Below are positions 7,031-13,252 of a DNA stretch of 13,252 bases, in pieces. The stretch covers positions 1 through 13,252 of the forward strand of contig DHNP01000045.1 in the NCBI GenBank assembly GCA_002409585.1, given 5' to 3'. The stretch comes from Ruminococcaceae bacterium UBA5413. Its GTDB lineage: Bacteria > Bacillota > Clostridia > Oscillospirales > Acutalibacteraceae. The notes beneath the pieces are model-generated. The model was not told the origin of the DNA and ran no database searches. It saw only the letters and a list, made by a program, of their open reading frames with translations. Each line of letters opens with the position of its first letter. Position 1 is the stretch's first letter. The translations under genes and the position numbers were made by a program.

Positions 7031-9436
7031 ATGAAATACGACCATAGGCAAATTGAAAAAAAGTGGCAGGACAAATGGGAGCAGGCCGGAGTTTTCCACG
7101 CGGAAAATGATTCAGTTAAGCCCAAGTACTACGCTCTTATAGAGTTTCCGTACCCGTCTGGGCAGGGCCTTCACGTAGGCCACCCGCGTTCTTATACGGC
7201 CATGGATATTATAGCGCGCAAACGCCGCATGCAGGGCTACAACGTGCTTTACCCCATAGGCTGGGATGCATTCGGGCTGCCAAGTGAAAATTACGCCATA
7301 AAAAACCATGTCCATCCTTCCGTCGTAACTAAAAAAAATGTCGCAAGGTTTAAAGAACAGCTGAAGTCACTCGGGCTTTCGTTTGACTGGACGCGCGAGA
7401 TAAACACTACTGACCCTGAGTATTACAAGTGGACGCAGTGGATATTTTTACAGCTTTTCAAGCACGGCCTTGCGTATAAAAAAGAAATGTCCGTGAACTG
7501 GTGTACTTCGTGCAAATGCGTACTTGCCAATGAAGAAGTGGTCAACGGCGTATGCGAGCGCTGCGGAAGTGAAGTCGTAAGGAAAGTAAAGTCCCAGTGG
7601 ATGCTTAAAATAACCGACTATGCCCAAAGGCTCATAGACGACCTCGACCTTGTCGATTACCCCGAGCGGGTAAAAGCGCAGCAGAAAAACTGGATAGGGC
7701 GTTCTACGGGTGCCGAGGTTGACTTCAGCACGACCGCAGGCGACAAAATGACGGTTTACACAACGCGCCCCGATACGCTGTACGGCGCTACTTACATGGT
7801 AATCTCCCCGGAGCACAGGTATATAGAAAAATGGTCCGGGATAATTAAAAATATGGACGAGGTACGCGCGTACCAGGCCGAAGCTGCCAAAAAGTCCGAC
7901 TTTGAGCGTACTGAAATGGCCAAGGATAAAACAGGCGTGCGCATAGACGGTGTTTCAGCCATAAACCCCGTAAACGGAAAAGAGATACCGATTTTTATTT
8001 CGGACTACGTCCTTGTTTCATACGGCACCGGCGCCATAATGGCTGTACCTGCGCATGACACGCGCGACTGGGATTTCGCTAAAAAGTTCGGCCTGCCGAT
8101 TATAGAAGTGGTAAAGGGCGGCAACGTTGAGAAAGAGGCCTTCACGGACTGCGCAAAGGGTATCATGGTAAACTCAGGCATCCTTGACGGCCTTTCAGTA
8201 GACGATGCTAAAAAGAAGATAACAGCCTACCTGACTGAAAACGGGATAGGCAGGGCAAAGGTAAACTATAAACTCCGCGACTGGGTATTTTCGCGCCAGC
8301 GCTACTGGGGCGAGCCTATACCTATAGTCAGCTGCCCAAAGTGCGGATATGTGCCGGTACCTGAAAGCGAGCTGCCGCTCCGGCTGCCTCAGGTAAAGTC
8401 GTATGAGCCTACCGACACGGGCGAGTCGCCCCTCGCGCATATGACGGAATGGGTAAATACTACGTGCCCGAAGTGCGGCGGACCAGCAAAACGTGAAACA
8501 GACACAATGCCGCAGTGGGCGGGTTCATCTTGGTATTACCTGCGCTACACGGACCCGCACAACAAAAATGCCCTTGCGGGTAAGGAAGCGCTTAAATACT
8601 GGACTCCGGTAGACTGGTACAACGGCGGCATGGAGCATACGACGCTGCACCTTCTTTACAGCCGCTTTTGGCATAAATTCCTTTATGACATAGGCGAAGT
8701 GCCTACTCCCGAGCCGTATGCAAAAAGGACGAGCCACGGCATGATACTCGGCGAAAACGGGGAGAAAATGAGCAAGTCGCGCGGCAACGTTGTAAACCCG
8801 GACGACATAGTAAGCGAGTACGGCGCCGACACCATGCGGCTTTACGAGATGTTTATAGGCGACTTCGAAAAAGCTGCCCCGTGGAACACCAACGGCATAA
8901 AGGGCTGCCGCCGCTTCCTTGAAAGGTACTGGGCACTGCAGGATATATTAGTGGACGGAGGCATAAGGGACTGCCTTGAGGTGCCGTTTAACAAAGCGGT
9001 AAAGAAAGTCGGCGACGACGTTGAGAACCTTAAGTTTAACACGGCCATAGCTGCGCTTATGTCCCTTATAAACGACATTTATGACACGGGCAGCGTTACA
9101 AAGGAAGAACTTAAAGTATTTACCGTGCTTCTGAACCTTTTTGCCCCGCATATATGTGAAGAATTATGGGATAAATTAGCTTTTGGCGGCAAAATGGTAT
9201 GTGAGCAGCCGTGGCCTGCGTATGACGAGTCGAAGTGCGTCGACAAAACCGTAGAGATAGTACTGCAGATAAACGGCAAAGTCCGTTCGCATATGGAAGC
9301 GCCTGCCGGCATCGGCAAGGACGAAGCACTTGCCGCTGCTAAGAAGGACGCAAAGATATCGGCTGGCGTAGACGGCAAAAAAATAATAAAGGAAATCTAT
9401 GTTCCGGGTAAACTTATAAATATAGTGGCAAAATAA
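7031..9436 (+). CDS. leuS: Leucyl-tRNA synthetase
   Basis: This cytoplasmic class I synthetase charges tRNA-Leu and edits mischarged products. It has 801 residues, close to Bacillus LeuRS. The Rossmann catalytic core carries HVGH (48-51, HIGH motif) within YPSGQGLHVGH and KMSKS (579-583). A first zinc-type cluster (CTSC...CERC) follows the N-terminal core, and a second pair (CPKCG...CPKCGG) precedes the WAGSSWYYLRYTDP stretch. The CP1 editing domain is intact, with TTRPDTLYGAT and the MAVPAHDTRDWDF segment that holds the editing Asp. An anticodon-binding helical domain and the small C-terminal domain ending IKEIYVPGKLINIV complete it. AGGGG (7018-7022) lies 8 bases before the ATG. No T-box precedes it. 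No terminator follows it before the tyrS promoter, so read-through into the tyrS leader is likely. Confidence 0.98.
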   Translation: MKYDHRQIEKKWQDKWEQAGVFHAENDSVKPKYYALIEFPYPSGQGLHVGHPRSYTAMDIIARKRRMQGYNVLYPIGWDAFGLPSENYAIKNHVHPSVVTKKNVARFKEQLKSLGLSFDWTREINTTDPEYYKWTQWIFLQLFKHGLAYKKEMSVNWCTSCKCVLANEEVVNGVCERCGSEVVRKVKSQWMLKITDYAQRLIDDLDLVDYPERVKAQQKNWIGRSTGAEVDFSTTAGDKMTVYTTRPDTLYGATYMVISPEHRYIEKWSGIIKNMDEVRAYQAEAAKKSDFERTEMAKDKTGVRIDGVSAINPVNGKEIPIFISDYVLVSYGTGAIMAVPAHDTRDWDFAKKFGLPIIEVVKGGNVEKEAFTDCAKGIMVNSGILDGLSVDDAKKKITAYLTENGIGRAKVNYKLRDWVFSRQRYWGEPIPIVSCPKCGYVPVPESELPLRLPQVKSYEPTDTGESPLAHMTEWVNTTCPKCGGPAKRETDTMPQWAGSSWYYLRYTDPHNKNALAGKEALKYWTPVDWYNGGMEHTTLHLLYSRFWHKFLYDIGEVPTPEPYAKRTSHGMILGENGEKMSKSRGNVVNPDDIVSEYGADTMRLYEMFIGDFEKAAPWNTNGIKGCRRFLERYWALQDILVDGGIRDCLEVPFNKAVKKVGDDVENLKFNTAIAALMSLINDIYDTGSVTKEELKVFTVLLNLFAPHICEELWDKLAFGGKMVCEQPWPAYDESKCVDKTVEIVLQINGKVRSHMEAPAGIGKDEALAAAKKDAKISAGVDGKKIIKEIYVPGKLINIVAK

Positions 9437-9445
9437 AGCGAAAGC

Positions 9446-9474
9446 TTGACAAAACCCGCCGGTATGTTTATGCT
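9446..9474 (+). promoter_or_regulatory. Sigma-A-type promoter of the tyrS T-box leader
   Basis: A perfect -35 TTGACA (9446-9451) and a -10 TATGCT (9469-9474, 4 of 6) are separated by 17 bp. This places the likely transcription start near 9481, just before Stem I of the T-box. It begins 10 bases after the leuS stop, so tyrS has its own promoter. Confidence 0.75.
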
Positions 9475-9480
9475 TGTATT

Positions 9481-9740
9481 AATAAAGGCTGGGAAGGGAA
9501 GAAGTACTCCGGTACAAAGGCGCAGAGAGCCCGCGCTTGGTGAAAGCGGGACCTGAGGCCGGACGAAATACATCCCTGAGCCGCACGGCTGAAATGCATC
9601 AAAGTAGGCCGTGCCGCAGGCGTCCGTTAAAGCGCGGTGGTATTTTAACGTACCCGTGAGGCCGCATCCGTGAGGATGCGGTAAACTGAGGTGGTACCGC
9701 GGTTATTGCCGCCCTCTGCAAAACGCAGGGGGCGTTTTGT
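9481..9740 (+). promoter_or_regulatory. T-box riboswitch, tyrosine-specific (tyrS leader)
   Basis: The leader senses tRNA-Tyr charging: uncharged tRNA stabilises an antiterminator and lets RNA polymerase read into tyrS. Stem I is closed by GGCT-GGGA (9487-9494) with TCCC-tg-AGCC (9573-9582). It contains the AGTA S-turn strand (9503-9506), the distal GGTGAAAGC loop (9539-9547) and a specifier codon UAC (9569-9571) followed by the usual A. Stem II pairs GCACGGC (9583-9589) with GCCGTGC (9608-9614). A Stem IIA/B region follows, pairing CGTTAA (9625-9630) with TTAACG (9645-9650). Stem III is CCGCATCC/GGATGCGG with a GTGA loop (9662-9681). The T-box sequence TGAGGTGGTACCGCGG (9687-9702) holds the UGGU bulge, whose U should pair with discriminator A73 of tRNA-Tyr. 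A terminator follows at 9710-9740. Together these fill the 346-base gap between leuS and tyrS. Confidence 0.95.
9710..9740 (+). terminator. Intrinsic terminator of the tyrS T-box
   Basis: A 10-bp GC-rich stem CGCCCTCTGC (9710-9719) / GCAGGGGGCG (9725-9734), with one U-G wobble and an AAAAC loop, is followed by TTTTGT. It is the attenuator that competes with the T-box antiterminator and may also end read-through from leuS when tyrosine is plentiful. Confidence 0.85.
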
Positions 9741-9782
9741 CTGCTCCCTTGCCGAAAATTTTATAGAAAGCGATGGATAAAA

Positions 9783-11009
9783 ATGGGAGTTTACGAGGAT
9801 CTTAAAGAAAGAGGCCTGATAGCACAGGTAACCGATGAAGAAAAGGTGCGCGACCTGCTTAACAACGGCAAGGCCGTGTTCTACACAGGCTTTGACCCTA
9901 CGGCTGACAGCCTTCACGTGGGACACTTCATACCTATAATGGTGATGGCGCATTTACAGCGCGCCGGGCATACGCCCATAGCGCTTTTCGGCGGCGGAAC
10001 CGGCATGATAGGCGACCCTTCAGGTAAAACGGATATGCGTAAAATGCTCACGGCAGAGGAGATAGCGCATAACATTGCCTGCTTTAAAAAGCAGATGTCG
10101 CGCCTTATAGATTTTTCCGACGGGCATGCCATAATGGAAAATAACGCCGACTGGCTTTTAAACCTTAATTACGTCGAATTTCTCCGCAGCATAGGCGTCT
10201 GCTTCTCGGTAAACAGGATGCTGAGCGCCGAGTGCTACAAGCAGAGGCTGCAACGCGGGCTGTCGTTCTTTGAACTTAATTATATGGTAATGCAGAGCTA
10301 TGACTTTCTCACGCTTTTCAGACGCCATAACTGCGTTATGGAACTTGGCGGCGACGACCAGTGGAGCAACATCATAGGCGGTGTCGAACTTGTCCGCCGC
10401 AAGGAAAATAAGGAAGCTTACGGCATGACGGTTTCACTTCTGACGAACAGTGAAGGCAAAAAAATGGGTAAAACCGAAAAGGGAGCCGTATGGCTGGACC
10501 CTGAAAAGACCTCCCCGTTCGAGTTTTACCAGTACTGGCGCAATATAGATGATGAGGACGTAATAAAGTGCCTTAAGATACTCACGTTCGTACCTATGAA
10601 CGAGATAAACGAGATGTCACACCTTAAAGGCGCCGAACTGAACGAAGCAAAGAAGCTGCTTGCGTTTGAGGTGACAAAGCAGATCCACGGCGAAGCCGAG
10701 GCTGTAAAAGCCCGCGACGCGGCACAGGCTTTGTTTGCCTCCGGCACAGATACGGACAATATGCCTTCAACCGATATTACACAGGCGGATTTCACCGACG
10801 GATATATCAGCTTGCCCGACCTCCTTGTAAAGTCAGGCATTGCGCCGTCAAAGGGCGAGGGCAGGCGCCTTATCAAACAGGGCGGCATTGCTGTTGACGG
10901 TGAAAAGGCCACCGACCCTGCCGGAACAGTTTCATTAAATGATTTCGGTAAAAAATATATAATAATCCGAAAAGGCAAAAAAATATACCATAAGATTAAC
11001 CTTAAGTAA
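9783..11009 (+). CDS. tyrS: Tyrosyl-tRNA synthetase
   Basis: This class I synthetase charges tRNA-Tyr. The 408-residue protein opens EDLKERGLIAQVTDEEKV, as in Bacillus TyrRS. It has YTGFDPTADSLHVGH with HVGH at 45-48 (HIGH motif), then GDPSGKTDMRKM. The tyrosine-pocket and dimer region is ELNYMVMQSYDFL, followed by the GGDDQWSNI signature and KMGKT (227-231), the TyrRS version of KMSKS. The C-terminal S4-like RNA-binding domain (from about YISLPDLLVKSG, roughly 340-408) binds the tRNA. The ribosome-binding site is weak (GATGGA, 9772-9777), but the reading frame and alignment support this ATG. Transcription is controlled by the T-box just upstream. A 121-base gap with its own promoter separates it from gltX. 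Confidence 0.97.
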   Translation: MGVYEDLKERGLIAQVTDEEKVRDLLNNGKAVFYTGFDPTADSLHVGHFIPIMVMAHLQRAGHTPIALFGGGTGMIGDPSGKTDMRKMLTAEEIAHNIACFKKQMSRLIDFSDGHAIMENNADWLLNLNYVEFLRSIGVCFSVNRMLSAECYKQRLQRGLSFFELNYMVMQSYDFLTLFRRHNCVMELGGDDQWSNIIGGVELVRRKENKEAYGMTVSLLTNSEGKKMGKTEKGAVWLDPEKTSPFEFYQYWRNIDDEDVIKCLKILTFVPMNEINEMSHLKGAELNEAKKLLAFEVTKQIHGEAEAVKARDAAQALFASGTDTDNMPSTDITQADFTDGYISLPDLLVKSGIAPSKGEGRRLIKQGGIAVDGEKATDPAGTVSLNDFGKKYIIIRKGKKIYHKINLK

Positions 11010-11027
11010 ATAAACGCTTCCGCGGAT

Positions 11028-11056
11028 TTGATTAAAACGTAAAAATTTGTTACAAT
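11028..11056 (+). promoter_or_regulatory. Predicted sigma-A promoter for gltX-glnS
   Basis: TTGATT (11028-11033; 4 of 6 to TTGACA) and TACAAT (11051-11056; 5 of 6) are 17 bp apart, and a TGT triplet directly before the -10 gives the extended TGn motif. Initiation near 11063 would leave a leader of about 68 bases without a T-box. A perfect TATAAT at 11064-11069 has no -35 partner and is the weaker candidate. Confidence 0.6.
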
Positions 11057-11114
11057 TAACATGTATAATGTTTTATTGCCTTAAAAGCTTACAGCAGTTA
11101 TAAAATTTATATTT

Positions 11115-11121
11115 GGGAGGG
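11115..11121 (+). promoter_or_regulatory. Ribosome-binding site that fixes the gltX start
   Basis: GGGAGGG ends 9 bases before ATG 11131. The in-frame TTG at 11113 overlaps this site and so cannot be the start it serves. Confidence 0.8.
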
Positions 11122-11130
11122 CTTTTGCCA

Positions 11131-12597
11131 ATGCGGCTGAAAAAAGTAAGGACACGGTTTGCCCCAAGCCCGACGGGATTTATGCACGTAGGCAACCTTA
11201 GGACGGCTTTGTTTGAATACCTTATTGCAAAATCAAACGGAGGTGACTTTGTACTCCGTATTGAAGATACCGACAGGGAACGTTTAGTTGAAGGAGCCGT
11301 TAACGTAATATACGACACGCTTGGGCAGGTTGGCCTCAGACACGACGAAGGCCCCGACATAGGCGGGCAGTACGGCCCTTATGTACAGAGCAGCCGCAGG
11401 GATATTTATAAACGTTACGCCGAGCAGCTTGTAAAGGAGGGCAAGGCGTACTACTGCTTCTGCTCTAAAGAAAGGCTTGAGTCCCTGCATGAAAAAGGTT
11501 TCGGCGGATATGACAGGCATTGCCGGAACCTCACCAAAGGGGAAACGGAAAAGCTGCTTGCCGAGGGCAGGCCTTACGTAATACGCCAAAAAATGCCTGT
11601 GGAGGGTTCCACTACATTTGACGACATTGTCTACGGGCCTATTACAATAGAAAACAGCGAGCTTGAAGACCAGATATTGTTAAAGACAGACGGCTACCCG
11701 ACTTATAACTTCGCGAACGTTATAGACGACCACCTTATGGAGATAACGCACGTTGTACGCGGGTGCGAGTACCTTACGTCCACCCCTAAGTACAACCTGC
11801 TTTACGAAGCGTTCGGGTGGGACGTACCGGTTTACGTACATTTGCCGCTTATAATGGGTAAAAACCCTGACGGCAGTGTTTCCAAGCTTTCAAAGCGCCA
11901 CGGCTCGACAGGCTTTGCTGACCTTGTAAAGGACGGGTACCTGCCGCAGACCATAGTTAACTATATAGCGCTTTTGGGCTGGTGCCCAAAAGACAACAGG
12001 GAGATATTCTCCCTGCCGGAGCTGGTGGAGAACTTTTCGATAGACGGCATAAGCAAATCCCCGGCTGTTTTCGATTACGATAAGCTTCTGTGGATGAACG
12101 GCGAATATATACGCGCTATGGGCACGGAGGATTTTATAAAGAACGCAATGCCGTACTTCAGGCAGGTTTTCCCTGAAGGCGTGCATAAGTGGGACGTGCT
12201 TGCCGGAGTTTTGCAGAAACGTGTACAGAAGTTTACGGAAATACCGGATATGATAGGCTTCTTAAAAGAACTGCCGGAGTACCCGGCGGATTACTTTACA
12301 AATAAAAAGAGTAAAACAAATCCGGAGGTTTCATTAAAGATGTTAAAGGAAGCCGTACCTGTACTCGAAAAGCTTGACGACTGGTCGGTGGACTCCCTTT
12401 ATAACACGCTTACCGGCCTTGCCTCACGCCTTGGCGTTAAAAACGGGACGCTCATGTGGCCGGTGCGCATAGCTGCCGCGGGGCAGACAGTCACGCCTGG
12501 CGGCGCTATGGAGATACTCTCATTCCTTGGCAGGGAAGAATCATTAAAAAGGCTCAATAAAGGCATTGAAAAGCTTGACGCGCAAGGAGCTTGTTAA
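11131..12597 (+). CDS. gltX: Glutamyl-tRNA synthetase
   Basis: This class I synthetase charges tRNA-Glu, or both tRNA-Glu and tRNA-Gln if non-discriminating. From ATG 11131 it has 488 residues, a standard length. The core has FAPSPTGFMHVGNLRTA with HVGN (19-22, HIGH motif), LRIEDTDRER, and SKLSKRHG (KLSKR at 252-256, KMSKS motif). C109, C111 and C131 sit where some GluRS bind zinc, but the fourth position is Asn (133) rather than His, so zinc binding is uncertain. The WMNGEYIRAM stretch opens the helical anticodon-binding domain, which ends LMWPVRIAAAGQTVTPGG. I rejected TTG 11113, which overlaps the ribosome-binding site. glnS starts 2 bases after the stop, implying a gltX-glnS operon. Whether it charges tRNA-Gln cannot be settled by eye. 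Confidence 0.96.
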   Translation: MRLKKVRTRFAPSPTGFMHVGNLRTALFEYLIAKSNGGDFVLRIEDTDRERLVEGAVNVIYDTLGQVGLRHDEGPDIGGQYGPYVQSSRRDIYKRYAEQLVKEGKAYYCFCSKERLESLHEKGFGGYDRHCRNLTKGETEKLLAEGRPYVIRQKMPVEGSTTFDDIVYGPITIENSELEDQILLKTDGYPTYNFANVIDDHLMEITHVVRGCEYLTSTPKYNLLYEAFGWDVPVYVHLPLIMGKNPDGSVSKLSKRHGSTGFADLVKDGYLPQTIVNYIALLGWCPKDNREIFSLPELVENFSIDGISKSPAVFDYDKLLWMNGEYIRAMGTEDFIKNAMPYFRQVFPEGVHKWDVLAGVLQKRVQKFTEIPDMIGFLKELPEYPADYFTNKKSKTNPEVSLKMLKEAVPVLEKLDDWSVDSLYNTLTGLASRLGVKNGTLMWPVRIAAAGQTVTPGGAMEILSFLGREESLKRLNKGIEKLDAQGAC

Positions 12598-12599
12598 AA

Positions 12600-13252
12600 A
12601 TGAGTGAAGAAATTAAAAATCCGGAAGAAGATACCGGCAACTTTATCCATACTTTTATTAAGGAAGATATCGCGCCGGGCGGGCGTTTCGAAGGCAGGGA
12701 AATCCATACCCGCTTTCCGCCTGAGCCTAACGGCTACCTGCACATAGGCCATGCGAAAGCGATATGCATAGACTTTGGCACCGCTGAGAAGTTCGGCGGC
12801 GTATGCAACCTGCGCATGGACGACACCAACCCCGCTAAGGAAAGCGAAGAATACGTAGAGGCGATTAAAAAAGATATCAGCTGGCTCGGCTTTTCATGGG
12901 GCAGCCGCTTTTATTACGCTTCTGATTATTTTCAGCAGATGTATGACATAGCAGTCGGCCTTATAAAGAAAGGCCTTGCGTACGTTTGCGAGCTTTCGCC
13001 CGAACAGATGAAAGAAAACAGGGGGGACCTTACGCACCCGGCTGTAAGCCCTTACCGTGAAAGGCCGTCTGAAGAAAGCCTTGAGCTGTTTGCACGTATG
13101 AAAAACGGCGAATTTGAAGACGGGCGCATGACACTGCGCGCAAAAATAGACCTTTCTTCCGGTAACTTTAACATGCGCGACCCGGTTCTGTACAGGATAA
13201 GCCATAAGCCGCATCACCGTACCGGAACAAAATGGTGTATTTATCCCATGTA
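12600..13252 (+). CDS. glnS: Glutaminyl-tRNA synthetase, 3'-truncated by window edge
   Basis: GlnRS charges tRNA-Gln directly, replacing the Glu-tRNA-Gln amidotransferase (GatCAB) route. The open frame runs from ATG 12600 past the window end, giving 217 complete codons of a protein usually near 550, so only part of the catalytic half is visible. The family is unmistakable: FIKEDIAPGGR, HTRFPPEPNGYLHIGHAKAI with HIGH at 48-51, RMDDTNPAKE, SPYRERPSEESLELF, LRAKIDLSSGNFNMRDPVLYRI and HHRTGTKWCIYPM at the right edge. These separate it from GluRS, which lacks the PPEPNG and HHRTG blocks. AAGGAG (12584-12589), inside the end of gltX, lies 10 bases before the ATG, so the two genes are tightly coupled. 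The family is regarded as having entered bacteria by transfer from eukaryotes, so its presence here is notable. Confidence 0.96.
   Translation, partial: MSEEIKNPEEDTGNFIHTFIKEDIAPGGRFEGREIHTRFPPEPNGYLHIGHAKAICIDFGTAEKFGGVCNLRMDDTNPAKESEEYVEAIKKDISWLGFSWGSRFYYASDYFQQMYDIAVGLIKKGLAYVCELSPEQMKENRGDLTHPAVSPYRERPSEESLELFARMKNGEFEDGRMTLRAKIDLSSGNFNMRDPVLYRISHKPHHRTGTKWCIYPM

Noticed and set aside
9568..9571. Reading the T-box specifier one base earlier as AUA (Ile).
   Set aside because: The base after the specifier is normally A, which fits UAC but not AUA, and the downstream gene is tyrS.
9645..9953. A minus-strand open frame across the end of the T-box and the start of tyrS.
   Set aside because: It is explained by the structured leader RNA on the other strand and the tyrS coding sequence; the translation resembles nothing known.
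11113..11130. TTG 11113 as the gltX start.
   Set aside because: It lies on the GGGAGGG ribosome-binding site that serves ATG 11131, and GluRS proteins normally begin a few residues before the RFAPSPTG motif.

Overview
The window reads as a gene-dense chromosomal segment from a Bacillota bacterium, most likely a Clostridia-class, Oscillospirales/Ruminococcaceae-like organism of moderate GC. This placement is inference. It rests on a canonical T-box riboswitch before tyrS, good Shine-Dalgarno sites, and a gene order (smc-ftsY, then yhbY-nadD-yqeK-rsfS-leuS) typical of Bacillota. All genes lie on the + strand. No mobile element, phage gene, CRISPR array, rRNA or tRNA was seen.

Region 1 (1-4995) holds the 3' part of smc (chromosome condensation; its 5' end with Walker A lies outside the window), ftsY (signal-recognition-particle receptor) and rdgB (ITP/XTP pyrophosphatase). 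Region 2 (5009-6954) is the yhbY-nadD-yqeK-rsfS housekeeping block: ribosome-assembly RNA-binding protein, NAD synthesis, Ap4A hydrolase and ribosomal silencing factor. Region 3 (7031-13252) is a run of four class I aminoacyl-tRNA synthetase genes: leuS, tyrS, gltX and a glnS cut by the right edge. glnS is absent from the supplied protein list because it has no stop codon in the window.

The main regulatory element is a complete T-box leader (about 9481-9740) with its own sigma-A-type promoter, a UAC (Tyr) specifier, a UGGU bulge and an intrinsic terminator. It should couple tyrS transcription to uncharged tRNA-Tyr. A second good promoter (TTGATT, 17 bp, TACAAT with an extended -10) precedes gltX-glnS.

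The genes work together around translation and its upkeep: protein targeting (ftsY), ribosome maturation and dormancy (yhbY, rsfS), tRNA charging (leuS, tyrS, gltX, glnS), and clean-up of abnormal nucleotides (rdgB for ITP/XTP, yqeK for Ap4A, itself a by-product of synthetases). The content is core housekeeping. I found no undescribed system. The points most worth a second look are the glnS beside gltX in a Bacillota-like genome, the tyrS T-box, the start-codon corrections and the strong preference for AUA isoleucine codons.
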